The position numbers and the translations under genes were made by a program. The notes beneath the pieces were generated by a model, which searched no databases, was not told the origin of the DNA, and saw only the letters and a list, made by a program, of their open reading frames with translations. Of a stretch of DNA of 64,000 bases, positions 11,352-22,596 are shown piece after piece. Origin of the DNA: Pectinophora gossypiella. Its lineage: Eukaryota > Arthropoda > Insecta > Lepidoptera > Gelechiidae. Where the stretch lies: NCBI RefSeq assembly GCF_024362695.1, contig NC_065414.1, positions 8,263,501-8,327,500 of the forward strand. Reading direction: 5' to 3'. Each line of letters begins with the position of its first letter. Position 1 is the first letter of the stretch.

Positions 11352-11505
11352 AGTAGGCTCTGAACGGAAACTGCGCCGCGCGCGGCGCGAATTATATCGA
11401 GGCCTTCGACCAATAGCCGTTTGACGTCCATCTACGTAGTTAGAATGCGTATCGTTTAGTGGTCGAAGCGCTCAAACGGCGCGATTGTCATGCAGACCCG
11501 GCTGG
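11352..11505 (+). repeat. family H, GC-rich inverted repeat, copy 1
   Basis: AACTGCGCCGCGCGCGGCGC, AATTATATCGAGGCCTTCGA and CCAATAGCCGTTTGACGTC, then the partly complementary GTCGAAGCGCTCAAACGGCG. The copy at 36425-36505 is in opposite orientation. Probably a fold-back MITE; its edges are uncertain. Confidence 0.55.
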
Positions 11506-12715
11506 AATTCTCTTTTAAGTACATAATTTAATAATGTGCGACTTCGTATGTTTTCATTTCGTAATGAAGCTTTGAAATTGGTTCCCATATTTTGTGTTGT
11601 AAATTTGGGTATAATTAATGGCAACTCGGCTCTGTAGTCCAATGTTTCTACTTTAATTTGAATTAAAATAAAATATATAGCTAACTGCTTTTTTTTTGGC
11701 TTTTAAAACGTATAAGTTCGGTGTTTAATCTCTGTATGAGCTTATCACTTTGCATTAAGGTAGGTATACTTAATACGAGTTATATAGATATAACATACGG
11801 ACAGTCAGTGTTAATACAATAAAGTATTTTTTTACGTTTTGTTTATTTATAAATTATTTTTAATAATGTAACAGTAAACAGTGAAATATTGAATAATAAA
11901 AATAATTAATTTAATGAATACGTAGTATAAATATAAAGCTTAAATATTCTACATTGAGGAAATTTTAAAATGTTGTCAAGTTCGCAACTATTTCGTAAAA
12001 AATATGCTAACTAGATTGAGCTCATGAAAAGAGATTTATGGAGTTGCACAAAAAACCAATAAAAGTCTTCATGTCTCATGAAACACGAGGAGACAAAGCA
12101 ACATTTTCTCTAATTCATTTAAACATGATAAAGCGTTGACCTTAGATTAACATAATGGATAAAGTTAAAAGGGACTGAGGAATACGTTATCTACGAACTT
12201 GAGCATAAAGGCTGCAAAGAGATTTCCTTTTTTTTTGTAGACACGGGTTAAACTATTGTGTTTTGAACAAAAGAATCCGATTCAAATGAAAATACAAATT
12301 CACACTTTTTTTGTAAATTAAATTCATGCTTTTGTGTCATCGTTTTTATGATCAACTTTAAAAACAAAGTGAATAAAATATTGTTACGTTGTAGAACCCA
12401 GACGTTGAAAATGGTATTGATACAAAATTGATACAATTAGTGAAATCCCAAAGTTGAAATCAATGGGGGATGTAATTATCAACATATTATAAACTATAAC
12501 ATGCTTTATTTGCAAATCTAAGTAGGTACTAATTAAGTTACCATAAATCCAATATTACGTTCGGTCGTAGAGTGAGAAAAAGCGTAGAAATTTTGTTATT
12601 TTATTACCTTTTAGATAATCATTATGTCGTATTTCTAAACGTGATTCTCACTTTAATTACGATACCCTAAAATTGAATATTCCGAAACTCTAACAGACAA
12701 TTTCCAAAAATTTGT
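11506..12715. other. AT-rich, no feature
   Basis: Unique A/T-rich DNA. The minus-strand frame at 12248-12436 is low complexity. Confidence 0.4.
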
Positions 12716-12863
12716 TTTTTTTTGTTCACAAGGATGGCGGGCAGCATTATACTGTGGAGCTATCTATCTCACCCTTTTCTGGGTGCAGCTTTCCACAATA
12801 ATTGGATTTTACTCTATTATGACCGTTTTCCGTCTGTCTGAGCCGTCTTTGGCCAGGATTTAG
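12716..12863 (+). other. candidate terminal exon (weak)
   Basis: A strong acceptor-like tract (a T-run, then GTTCACAAG) ends at 12732. From 12735 a 42-codon frame runs to a TAG at 12861. It encodes a hydrophobic stretch (AIYLTLFWVQLSTIIGFYSI) typical of a membrane span. No upstream exon, downstream polyadenylation signal or homologue could be confirmed, and another frame gives a 36-residue ATG-initiated peptide. Recorded only because splice signal and open frame coincide. Confidence 0.2.
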
Positions 12864-12865
12864 CT

Positions 12866-13998
12866 CTGATATTGCCCGAATATTTCTTTAGAGATAAGTC
12901 TCACAATAGACGCTGTGTGATTTCGATTTTCTGTTTATTATCGTATGTAAAAGGATGCGTTAAGTTTAATAGAACTGTATGATGTGTAACTGATAAAGTA
13001 CAATACCGTAAGATTTATGTTATTTATGTTGATTTTTTTTTTAATAAGTTATATTTAAGAGCAGTTTAAAATTGTAAATTAGGTAGGACGTGGGTACATG
13101 TTGTCCTATCTCTAAGATCAATTCCAACGGAAATTACACGCAGACCCTAATAGCTGAAACATCAAACTCAAAACACTATTCATGCTAGTGACGTCAATGT
13201 GTCCCGTCTAATAGCTTCTATCTCAAGAGTCCTTTGTCTTAGACCAAGGCAAGGAGCTCATTTGACGTGCTCACCTGGGCCCTCTTATAATTGTTGTCTT
13301 AAATTGACTATCCAACGAAACTACGCTTGGCACATGGAAATTCTGTCAAATTCCTCAACCCATTACACCGTTTACCATTAATTTTTTTTACCATTTTTGT
13401 TTTTACCATCGGGTCCTCATCCTGTCCATGTGAATTTTTCCAACTATATCATTATTAAGCCGACGCCTTTGAATTTTATTTCGTCCATTATTCGCTAGTT
13501 CTTATATCTCCTTTGCCTGCTAACATGTAGAAACATTTAAAGAATATGAAAAAACCAATGAACTCGACCGCAAGGCGGGAAACTACTGTAGTACCAATAA
13601 AGCTTATCCACAAGTCGGGAGAAAATCCAATCCGATGCCGTCGTCACGAAACGCTAGTAATTCAATAAATCCTCAATGAAAGGGATCACACTTTTTCCCA
13701 CTCAACATAATATCGCATTCCAGCTGTCATAAAAACGGCCCATCTCCTCGACGGGGATGTATGGACCGCAATAATTCATGTCACTATTCATACATGTCAA
13801 ACAAATCGTAAAATTCATTTCCATTCCGCGATTTGTGGACGACGTTTTTGGAGTAGGCGTGTTGACACCTGAATATTTCATACATTTTTCTTTGAATACG
13901 ATCAGTACACATTCGTTTTTTAAGCAAACACTTGTTAGGTTTTCTGTAATTTTGTGCGAATTTGTGTTGCCTTCATATGGCAACACTAGGAGAAAGGG
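12866..13998. other. mostly unique DNA
   Basis: Nothing firm. Two opposed open frames (minus 13702-14100 and plus 13778-14038) overlap almost fully and neither shows domain-like features. Confidence 0.35.
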
Positions 13999-14128
13999 TA
14001 TAAAAAGGCGTGTTTGTCTTTCATTGGGGCTCTTTTGATTCGAGCACGCATCGAAGGCAGACGTACCATTTTGAACACGTGTACACTTGTGTTTGAGCAC
14101 GCGTGCGTTTTGGAAATTTAGAGTAAGT
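13999..14128 (+). promoter_or_regulatory. TATA-like element with possible noncoding first exon
   Basis: TATAAAAAGG lies at 13999-14008. A TCATTGG initiator-like sequence follows at 14021-14027 and a strong donor-like GAGTAAGTAA near 14122-14131. No ATG occurs in between. The TATA-to-initiator distance (about 24 bp) is shorter than usual. GTTGCC and GGCAAC flank a short loop just upstream (13967-13985). It could equally be a solo LTR or chance. Confidence 0.2.
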
Positions 14129-14447
14129 AACCAATATACTTATTATTTATTATTTCAATGGTTGTTTTATTTATAGAGCATGTACCTGAGGCAGCTTTAT
14201 GTATATCCAGGTATCCGTATGTTAGTTAATGATCGTGTTACCGTGGTCGTACTACACACTATTACTCAATATCGTTGCCTTATAGAGAAAAACCACATAA
14301 GCCCTTTTTGAAAAATCAATTCCAATGTGACTTTTGTTAACAAAACCACACAACAGATAACACACAACAGAAAAAAAAATGAAAACACAATTTTTTACCC
14401 GGAATGAAATTAATATTGAAAGAAACTAGGATTTTTTTGGAGAAAAA

Positions 14448-14895
14448 CATATCATCTCCCTAGAATTATCCCGTTTTTCATACCTACTACTAACCTAACC
14501 TAACCTGAAAATTAGACAGGTCCGGTTTTTTACAGAAGCGACTGCTTGTCTGACCTTCCAACCCGCGAAGGGAAAACCAGCTCAATACAGACAGATAGAT
14601 AGATAAAATACTTTACTGAACACAATGGACACAAAATACAGAGATAAGGACAACATTTACAGAAAAGTACAACAGGCGGCCTTATTGCTCGTGCAGCAAT
14701 GTTTTCCAGGCAACTTTTGCAGGCAGATTAGATCACATACCTCCAAAAATGCATTTCTTCGGAATGTGGGTTTCCTCACGGTGTTTTCCTTCATTGCTGA
14801 CCACGTGATAATCATTTATGATCCAAACATGAAGTCGAAAACAAATTCATCAATCATTGGTTTAGGCCTGTGACTGTTCTTCCAACTGGGCTACA
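14448..14895 (-). mobile_element. SINE-C, split by a LINE insertion
   Basis: On the minus strand the head near 14880-14893 is TGTAGCCCAGTTGGAAGAAC, tRNA A-box-like. The expected B box is missing. The body contains ATTATCACGTGGTCAGCAAT and ACACCGTGAGGAAACCCACA, and the tail TTCCCTTCGCGGGTTGGAAG. It ends with AAAACGGGATAATTCTAGGG and AGATGAT. A family N LINE end (14599-14715) interrupts it. A second copy is at 59839-60060 and a tail fragment near 56256-56290. Confidence 0.65.
14599..14715 (-). mobile_element. family N LINE 3' end nested in SINE-C
   Basis: On the minus strand it reads TTGCCTGGAAAACATTGCTG, GCAATAAGGCCGCCTGTTGT, then ends with (ATCT)n. A related plus-strand copy is at 45115-45240. 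CAGACAGAT on one side and CAGGCAGAT on the other look like a 9-bp TSD with one change. Its position inside SINE-C shows that it inserted later. Confidence 0.65.
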
Positions 14896-15507
14896 GAAAA
14901 CTATACAGTGGAGTCAATGATGGGTTTCACTTCTAACTTGCCGGGGACATGTCCGATTTTACGATTTTTTTCTTTTGTAAGCGTAGTTTTATATACCATT
15001 TAAAATCAGAAACATCTTGAGTGGCGCAACTACGTTTAGACCTGTCCTTGCCAATTTAGAAGTTAGTTAGGAAGCTTGGGCTTTATTGACTCCACTAATA
15101 CTCGTATAAGAATGTGAATTTTTAAAAAGACCTGTTTTTCACTATACGGTGACAGTATCAATCATAGCGACACAAAAATTTGTTCTGGCGTTTTATGGAC
15201 GTAACGTACTTAATTACGTTCCTAATTGTTCCACGTGTCACGTTGGCCCTTTTCATTTTTACTTTTGTACACTTGATATTTAATGACGTCCTTAACAAGG
15301 GTGGAACATTCGATATTCCTCTACTAGGATCATTGTCAGTTCGATATAAATAGACTGTTATTAGTTTTCCTAACTAAAGAGTACTCAGAGAGGTAATAGG
15401 ATACATATTTTGAGTGCGAAACAAAAATTATCATCCGGAACATGTCATTGAAGTTCGACGGGAATGTTGTAGAAACTTTTTGTAGTAGGTACCAACATAC
15501 GAAGACC
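14896..15507. other. no feature
   Basis: Unique DNA ending in an A-run that abuts the LINE at 15508. Contains inverted words around CCACGTGTCACGTTGG near 15230. Confidence 0.35.
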
Positions 15508-15718
15508 TTAAAAAAAAAAAAAATTTTTATTGTCATAGAAAAAGATCGACACAACATTGGGTACTAGGACACACAAATGCTACAGAAGTTTAAACCTGCT
15601 ACCTGAACTAGGAGACCTGTATCTCAGGAAGCAGTGTTCAGCAATTACATCTTTTATAACATCGGTTTAGGCAGACCATTGTTAAACTGAATTTAATTTA
15701 TGCATTTTGTATGTTAAT

Positions 15719-15790
15719 TGGGTTTGTGTGTATGTGTATGTGTATATATTAGTGTGTGTGTGTGTTTGTGTGTAACTGTGTGAGTGTTTG
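15719..15790. repeat. (TG)n-rich microsatellite in the LINE 3' region
   Basis: Imperfect TG/TATG/TTTG array with a run of about seven TG units near 15752. Confidence 0.9.
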
Positions 15791-15986
15791 CGTTAACCCT
15801 ACGACTTAAATGTTGTCTTGGGTTCAGAAACTGCTATCATGCTATAAGCAGCTTCCACTAACGCATGTACGTGTGCAATTATGTATTGTAAGGATTTGTG
15901 AAAAATAACAGGGCAACTGCGTTAGCAACAAAGCTAGGTTAAGATTTGTATGTAAAAGCAAATAACGCATTGGTCAAGTAAATAGA

Positions 15987-16493
15987 TTATGCAATGAATT
16001 TCAATAGTTCCTCAGTTTTAGAGTAGTTCAAATTAAGAATCCAATTTACGACTTTATGTTTAACTTCATATTTATTTAGATCCGTTATACTCAGAATTTT
16101 ATCGATTTTTCTATATAATAAGGAGCCCAAGACATAGAAATGATGTTCAGTGAATCCAGTTTTATGCGGGACAGCAGGCAAGGCATTCCTACGTAGTGAT
16201 TTGTCAGATGGTGGCGTTATTTTATGCACGCGTAAGACTGATTTTAGTACAAAGAGTTTCCTGACAGTTAGGACTTTGCAATCCAAATAAAGTTGTACTG
16301 TAGGGTATATAAACGGCTTATTTGACAAAATTTTTAATACCGCTCTTTGTGCTCTTTCCACTTTTAGCATGCCACTTTTAATCGCACCGCCCCATACTGG
16401 TATGCAATGTGAGATTATAGACTGACACAATGCATTATAAGTCATTCTTAGTACTTCACTACAGGCACTATTTCTTAATAACTTATTTGTCAC
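15987..16493 (-). pseudogene. LINE reverse transcriptase C-terminal fragment
   Basis: 168 codons on the minus strand; the first in-frame start is GTG, so this is not a natural N-terminus. The motifs YNALCQSIISHCIPVWGGA and ERAQRAVLKILSNKPFIYPT, and later CKVLTVRKLFVLKSVL, are characteristic of the region after the reverse-transcriptase thumb in arthropod non-LTR retrotransposons (Jockey/CR1-like clades). The YXDD catalytic segment would lie upstream and is missing. The frame ends at a TAA near 15987 and runs into the element's 3' untranslated sequence. An in-frame stop lies just upstream. Confidence 0.85.
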
Positions 16494-16511
16494 TTTAATA
16501 CAACCTACCTA

Positions 16512-17400
16512 CTTTCCAATCAATCTTGTAGGACGTGCCGTGATAGTTTATGTATGCCTGTGTTGTGTATATGTATATTTTTTACGCGTTGCCTTTCTAT
16601 CGGACCCGTTGAATTTTCTATTCAAGTACCACTAAGGCCTTTTAAATGTAAATCAAGTGACCCTTTACGGGTGTTTACGATTTCACGTTCGATCAGAGAT
16701 AGTGAAAAGCGTTTATGACCCATTTTCTACACTGTCCAAACCTGACAGACTGATGAGTCTGTTACTTTTAATATTCGTGGTTATAGAAAATACGTGGAAT
16801 TAGAGTAACGTCTCAGGCATTGTTTTTTTATTAAAAGATTTGAGTGCGTTTGCCAACCAACCAGCCTAGTCTAAAGCAACGATGTGGTCTAAAGTGCCTT
16901 TTTATTCTTTCCTTGAAAATCACCAAACAATACGTCACAACGTTATAATAATACGTCGTCGGGGAACAATGACGCAGGAAGAGAATTCTATTCTTTAGCA
17001 GTTCGCATAATGAAGGAGGAAGCGAATTTAGCGATTCGAAGAGAAGGAATTTCGACCACATATGGATGGAATCCCTCCTCGCGCTGTGTCATGCGATGGT
17101 GGAAAAGTGCAGGTGGGATCAGTTAGTGCAATTCGTGAGCATACTTACCGAAATACATTCTGTAAGAAACCCTTCGGCGATGTTCCAGGTTTTGGAGCTT
17201 CCCAGTTAAGAGTGCCTCATTACCAATGAGTTTTTTGGCGTGTCTCCTCTATAATACAATTAACTGGTCACCCGTAAACATTACAAAATTAGGTCATAGA
17301 GGCGAACAGCTCGCGACAACAAACGCTTCAGGACCCCGATACAGACCCCGCTGCGTAGTAGACGATTTCCCTCATTGAGCGCTTATCGCTATCGGCTCAT
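16512..17400. other. possible LINE remnants, unresolved
   Basis: The minus-strand frame 16831-17061 (with NSLPPSLCELLKNRILF and VIFKERIKRHF) faintly resembles the extreme C-termini of LINE ORFs. 17080-17130 (CTCGCGCTGTGTCATGCGAT) is GC-richer. I could not align either to another copy. Confidence 0.25.
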
Positions 17401-17488
17401 TAGGGTCGATTACTTCTTTCAAATATAACCTCAGACGACCCTCCCTGAGCCGAGTCGAGCCGAGGTTCGATGGGCTGTTGTGTTAAAT
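17401..17488 (+). repeat. family D 5' part
   Basis: GGGTCGATTACTTCTTTCAA, ATATAACCTCAGACGACCCT and CCTGAGCCG match the start of the copy at 37201-37388. The 3' part is lost. Confidence 0.6.
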
Positions 17489-17665
17489 ATTGTATCGTGT
17501 GAGAGCCCTCTACGCTCCCCAAAAAAAGGTCACCATTATAGTCATATCCAGGGTCATATCAACATATCCATCTCATACAAAAGTGGCAGTAAGGTGCCCT
17601 CTAAATACTTGCGGCCCTGTCAAATGGATTAGTAGGGTGTGACTTTATAATGTAGTTAGCGTCGT

Positions 17666-17821
17666 AAGGCGATTATCACACGACGCGGATTTTGTAGCGT
17701 TGCACCGTGCGGCGAGGCGGAATTCTTATGTTAGGCATCAACGGATTACAAATACACGCGACCTCAAAACCGCTTCACTGCCAACCACGTAGGTGCGCGG
17801 TTTTGTGTGAGAATCGCCTAA
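17666..17821. mobile_element. small MITE with AGGCGATT ends
   Basis: 156-bp element. The left end AAGGCGATTATCACAC is complementary to the right end GTGTGAGAATCGCCTA. The interior contains TAGCGTTGCACCGTGCGGCG and AACCGCTTCACTGCCAACCA. Single copy here, no TSD resolved. The plus-strand open frame crossing it (17707-17961) is not a gene. Confidence 0.55.
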
Positions 17822-19594
17822 AAGCCAAAGGTATAAGTTTCAAAGGCTTTTGTCGTTTTAATAATAACACAGACGCCATGTTTGGTGAGATCGGTCATCG
17901 ATCTTACCACCTACACGAGGATAAGAAGATTATAGGGCTAAGGTATATTTATAAAATATAACCCACTCTATCATATCCACTATCCGTCATAGTCACCATC
18001 TGGCGCGTTGCAAGGTCAAAGTGAATAAGCAATTTTGAATCTACACGTGCACCATGTTTGGTACATTGTCAATTTAAGTCAGGGAGATTTGCAGATATTA
18101 GGCTGTCTTCTACCGTCATTTAAATTCATCACGTCATTTATTTCGTTTGTATTAAGTATATATTTCGTTCAATACGAAATTTATAAGAAAAATGTTTGTA
18201 GGTAGCAATGTACTATAATGCATCTGCTTATCTGTTAACATCTCCCGTAATTCCTTAATATGGGAGTACCAAATCCATCGTCATCTTGTCTCACTAACCA
18301 CTATTCGAAAAGAGACGAGCAGGCCTACCTTCATGAATAATTTATTTGCGGATTGCCTTTCCTACGTGGTCTTGACGAATGGCGGCAGAATCAATAAAGC
18401 TCGTAAGTGTACGAACATCAAAGTAGTGTAAAGCCTTATAAAACTGTTTTATTCCAACACTTGGCAACTACACAATCTTTTCACATAAACGGACAATCTT
18501 CTATCACTGAAATATTGCAAGGGAACTATCCAAAGAAATTAAACTTTAGGGCCATAAAATAAAAGGAAAGTTTGTATAAAATATGGTGATTGAGAAAGTT
18601 TTAGTTATTGATGAACTCTAGAATACGAATCACTACATTAGCGAAAATGAAGGCGATAACGTCTAGAAAGTTAATGAATAAGAAAATTATAGTATAAGTA
18701 GAGCACAAATTGCTGTCAAAGCTGTGACGACACTTGAAGCGAGCATTCCAACTCCATATTCTTAGGGAATTAACTAAGTAAATAAAACGGTTCGTAACAA
18801 TTCAGACGATCACTTCGGTGAGAACATTTACTGAAGAGTACTTAAAACTTTCCTGAGCCTTCCCTCTGTCGCTTGGAGCCATTCCCCCTTGTTTCTCGGA
18901 TTGCGGACGAGGCGTTAACCACCTCGGAGATTTATGAAAGTGGCTTGTCTTTTTAAGGCACTCAAGGCCAAAGGGGAGTTATTATCTATGTTCACTGTCG
19001 CCTTAATTTTGTTTCGTCTTTTTCATACTGTTGCTTTTAATTTTAAAGGGACAAAGTTTAGGCTTAAGTGGTATAAATAAGGAGGGGCGTGAGATGATAC
19101 ATGAGACCTTTTCGCTTTTAGGGAGATTTAAAGGTTAAATATTTTTATATAAAAGACAGGTCAGGAATAATTACTAAATTTCCTAAAATAGCACGCTACT
19201 TATCTTTCTAAATAGGCAATTCCGGAAATAATGTCATACTTTGAGTAGCGATTACGAAGTTTGATTGGTTCTTACATTCGTAATTATAAATTTTATTTGT
19301 ACTTTCTAAGGCAGTATAATAGGAGCACGCCGTAATAATTATTATCGGTTAGTTGTGTTTTTCACACAGATCAATAGATGCGGCGTGCGGTGTTACGGCG
19401 CCGGCGTCCAAACTGTCATGCATATCAAACCAGCTGTGCATTCCAATAGAAAACTAGCTTTCAAAATGTGCATTTCAATCAATGCCAAACTTCAAAAGCC
19501 AAACATAATGTCCCTGTTCAAACATGCTGAATCAACAATGAAGTTTGTGTACAAACACTAACGGTAGATTTGTTTGTGTTTTTTTTTTTGTAAA
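17822..19594. other. unique AT-rich DNA
   Basis: A GC-richer patch at 18860-18970 (CCACCTCGGAGATTTATGAA) has no recognisable product. No family copy found. Confidence 0.35.
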
Positions 19595-19778
19595 TGGCTG
19601 TCAGTGATATCGTAACAAATATTGAGGGGGATGATTCAGACCATGATTAATATCAATTGGAATTTTCTGTCACTTTCTTTTTTCAGTACCATACTTTCGA
19701 CAGAAAATTCCACTTGATGTCAACTCAGAAACATGGCCTGAATCATCACTCAAAGCTTTCGTTACAATGTCACTATTA
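19595..19778. mobile_element. MITE S, copy 1 (fold-back)
   Basis: Left arm GTCAGTGATATCGTAACAAA, GGGGGATGATTCAGACCATG; right arm CACTTGATGTCAACTCAGAA, ATGGCCTGAATCATCACTCA. The arms are complementary over about 80 bp around a short loop, so a transcript would fold into a long hairpin. Four more copies lie at 22129, 34637, 34899 and 55984. Confidence 0.75.
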
Positions 19779-20190
19779 TATATAACAATATTCTTTCGCG
19801 GACTCTAGCGTATTCAATACAAGAAATGTACAAACAAACACGGCTCATATGACGTCATCTAAATTTTATTCACAGTTTTCAGCCTATTACACTCGGTTAA
19901 GGAACACGCGATAAACTTAGTAAAGCAAAATTTGGTTCTACGCCAACGTACTGTGCAAAAGGTTGTATACTGGGTTTGTCATACATTGGTTTACACGCAA
20001 TTGTACTAAAGACTAATACCTGAGTGTGTGAGTCTGCATAAATGCCCACCATAGACTTTACACCACATTAAAATAAGCAGAGGCTCGTATGTCGTCAGAA
20101 GACAACTAACAACCAAATTTTGTAAGGCGAAGTTTGTAAAGGACCCAAGAACAAATAATGTTGAACTCAACAGGTTATGACTTTACTACC
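19779..20190. other. no feature
   Basis: Unique mixed-composition DNA between MITE S and SINE-A. Confidence 0.35.
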
Positions 20191-20195
20191 AATCG

Positions 20196-20470
20196 TCTTC
20201 TCTCATGTCAATGATCGACCTCATCAATCCTGGTGACTGGGTTATTATTGGGCCGCCAAAGGCCCCTAACATGGCTCATGTAACAACTAGCATACATTAA
20301 CGCGCCCTCCGAATCACAGTTCATCTTACGTTCAGACAATCGAGTGATCAGCCTGCAATGTCCAAACCAAACACATAGTTATTAAAATTTGATGATGTCC
20401 CCACCGGGAGTCAAACCCGAGACCTCCGGATCGTAAGCCCAATGCTCTAGTACTGGACCATGGTAGCCAG
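20196..20470 (-). mobile_element. SINE-A, diverged copy
   Basis: Minus-strand copy with the B-box-like region as GGGTTTGACTCCCGGTGGGG and the 3' part TTTGGCGGCCCAATAATAAC. The core is interrupted: part of GGGACCAACGGCTTAACGTG is deleted near 20290-20300. Possible 7-bp TSD GTCTTCT. More diverged than the copies at 1676 and 26817. Confidence 0.75.
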
Positions 20471-20613
20471 TCTTCTTACTAATATCTTACCGAATAATGT
20501 AAAAGTAATAATATTTCAAATATGTGGAGATTTGTAATTAGCATATTATAGATACTAGTGACTTTATTTACTGTACTACGCAGCGGTTAATTGTTTTTAT
20601 TTTTTATTTCTTA

Positions 20614-20730
20614 AAAAAAGAAAAACGTCTAGGGCCCTGTGCCGAGGTTTTTCTTGCAGCTTCTTTTCTCCGGCTATACAGATTGTGAGAATATATTGAA
20701 TAAAGATATTTTAAAATTCGAATTTGAATC
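20614..20730 (+). mobile_element. family L LINE 3' end, copy 2
   Basis: AACGTCTAGGGCCCTGTGCC, GAGGTTTTTCTTGCAGCTTC, then an internal deletion of the TAGGCGGATGAGACGTTCG part before ATTGAATAAAGATATTTTAA and TTCGAATTTGAA. Confidence 0.7.
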
Positions 20731-21499
20731 TACCTAAATGTAAATAAATAATACAGAAGTTCAATCATTTACAGTAAGTAATTTAAGTCAGTGGTTTTTC
20801 ACAATTAATTGTTTCAAATCTGTGGACTTTTGAATGCGCATTTATTTATGTACCAATATTTTAAAATGATAAATTTGAATAAAAAAATGAATATGCATTG
20901 ATAATTTTTGCAACTCCACCATTTATGAAATCGCGAAGTGTTTTAGCTCCGAGTATCAGGTGTAACACAATTATTCATGTATCGCGGGGAGTTTAGGCTT
21001 ATCTGGAATTAATTTAAACTTTGCGTCGCTCATGCATATGAATCAGTGACTGTAATTACTTCAATGACGAGTATGTGACATGATTCAATATGAATGAGTG
21101 ATTACGCGTAACTTTGTCACGCCATCATGGTTTAACGGTGACTCGTCGTCTCGCCGTGTGATTAGATCTATGCTCCAACATACGATGCGCATCTGTTCCG
21201 TCAGATGCGAATGTATTATCGAATATTTAGTATGCGTTGATAGTGCAAGTACTTTATATAGAATTGTGCAATCAACAGTCTAATTGAGCAGCCGTAATAC
21301 TTATACTTTATTTGGATTGAGAAACATACTTAGAAGTTGCCAGTGGTATACGAACAATGTCGAGGGGCAAGTATCTTATGCCACAGGTACGAGCCAACAA
21401 CTACTTTGGTGATAGAATACTCCGTAAACGAGTACCATATCTATACATCATAAAACAACAACAACATGATAGGCTGATCACCTATCATCATACGGTATA
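20731..21499. other. no feature
   Basis: Unique DNA. Repeated CGCATCTG/CAGATGCG words near 21187-21210 form a small inverted pair. Confidence 0.35.
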
Positions 21500-21623
21500 T
21501 CATTATCCACCTTAGGACTATGTATCAAAAGTGCCTGCAAATAGTTTCTTGATTATTTGTAGTTCTGTCCACCCCTTCGGGAAATACGGGCGTGAGTTTA
21601 TGTATGTGTATGTATATATATCT
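21500..21623 (+). repeat. family J, copy 1
   Basis: ATTATCCACCTTAGGACTAT, AGTTTCTTGATTATTTGTAG, TCTGTCCACCCCTTCGGG and AATACGGGCGTGAGTTTATG, ending in (TGTA)n. It matches 33380-33510 from end to end. It looks like a 3' retroposon end with a TATG/TGTA tail; its class is unknown. Confidence 0.65.
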
Positions 21624-22128
21624 ATACTAGGGTAAACAGAGACTATGGAATTTAATATGCTATTATTATTAACATAATATAATAAGCTTGCTTAGCTTTA
21701 AGTTAACTTTCCAATAAACGACTTATTTTATAGAAAGTATGTCAATTTTTATTGTTTTTCTTTTAAGTATAGGTACAATTAATTTACACATTTCGTAACA
21801 TATAGTCAGACAAACGAGCAGGCAGACATAAAGACTATGGATAACCTAATTGGCTACAGAATCATAAAACAAACATTAAAAATAAAAATGCATCATTACA
21901 AAATGACTAATATACAGCTTAGGCATAATATGGTGAGTAAATAAAGAGCTTAGCGAACGAAAGTTGTGGTTCTGCGCCTAATCCCTTTTAATGTATATTT
22001 TTAAGTTGCTTATAAATAAAATGTAATACAAAATAAAACAATTTGGTTCTCTGTTGACGACCTAATTCTACAGAGGTACCAGAGTGTTGTGACACCTACC
22101 TTTATATACGTACCTGTACGTACTTGTA
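21624..22128. other. AT-rich with a family K scrap
   Basis: 21634-21652 (GTAAACAGAGACTATGGAAT) is the complement of the last codons of LINE family K. The rest is unique. Confidence 0.35.
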
Positions 22129-22359
22129 CGGGGTGTAACTGACACGGCAACGAATAGTGATGGGGATGATTCATCTCATTATTCTGATTTAATATCAAGC
22201 GGAATTTTCCATCGCAAAAGTATACAATTGAAAATAATTAAAAAAACAATAAAACCATGAATTTTGCGGCGGAAAATTTCACTTGATATTCTTTTTGAAC
22301 TCAGAATCATGAGCTGAACCAACCCCCTCAGCATTCGTTACGATGTCACTTACATCCTG
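22129..22359. mobile_element. MITE S, copy 2
   Basis: Bounded by TA on both sides (22127-22128 and 22360-22361), as expected for a TA-targeting DNA transposon. Arms contain TTAATATCAAGCGGAATTTT and GGAAAATTTCACTTGATATT. Confidence 0.75.
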
Positions 22360-22370
22360 TATATTGTTTT

Positions 22371-22391
22371 TATTATTATTATTATTATTAT
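22371..22391. repeat. (ATT)7 microsatellite
   Basis: Seven ATT units directly after MITE S. Confidence 0.9.
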
Positions 22392-22596
22392 CAAGTTCTT
22401 ATAGCTATTTTACACCACTATCCAAAACAAATCTAAGAGAGTGCTAACGCGATAATTTATTTTTTATGCAGTGTTACAGTAACAACCGAAAGAGACCGAA
22501 GCATGTGATAAGGTTAGCTATAATTGAAATTGCCTTTAGGCTACGTAACTATATACCTACCTACTACCTGTAGGTATACATAACACAACATAGTTT

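Larger units (their letters stand above)
15508..16511 (-). mobile_element. 5'-truncated non-LTR retrotransposon
   Basis: Minus-strand LINE remnant. The ORF end (15987-16493) is followed by about 470 bp of 3' untranslated sequence containing a (CA)n tract and GATACAGGTCTCCTAGTTCA. A polyadenylation-type AATAAA lies at 15526-15531. The 5' limit near 16511 is where LINE-like reading stops; no TSD was found. The reverse-transcriptase catalytic core is absent, so the copy is dead. Confidence 0.7.

Noticed and set aside
13702..14100. 132-codon minus-strand ORF
   Set aside because: Overlaps an 86-codon ORF on the plus strand, has no motif, and covers the TATA-like element; length is within chance expectation.
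13900..14130. Solo LTR
   Set aside because: No TG...CA ends, no TSD and no second copy; kept only as an alternative to the promoter call.
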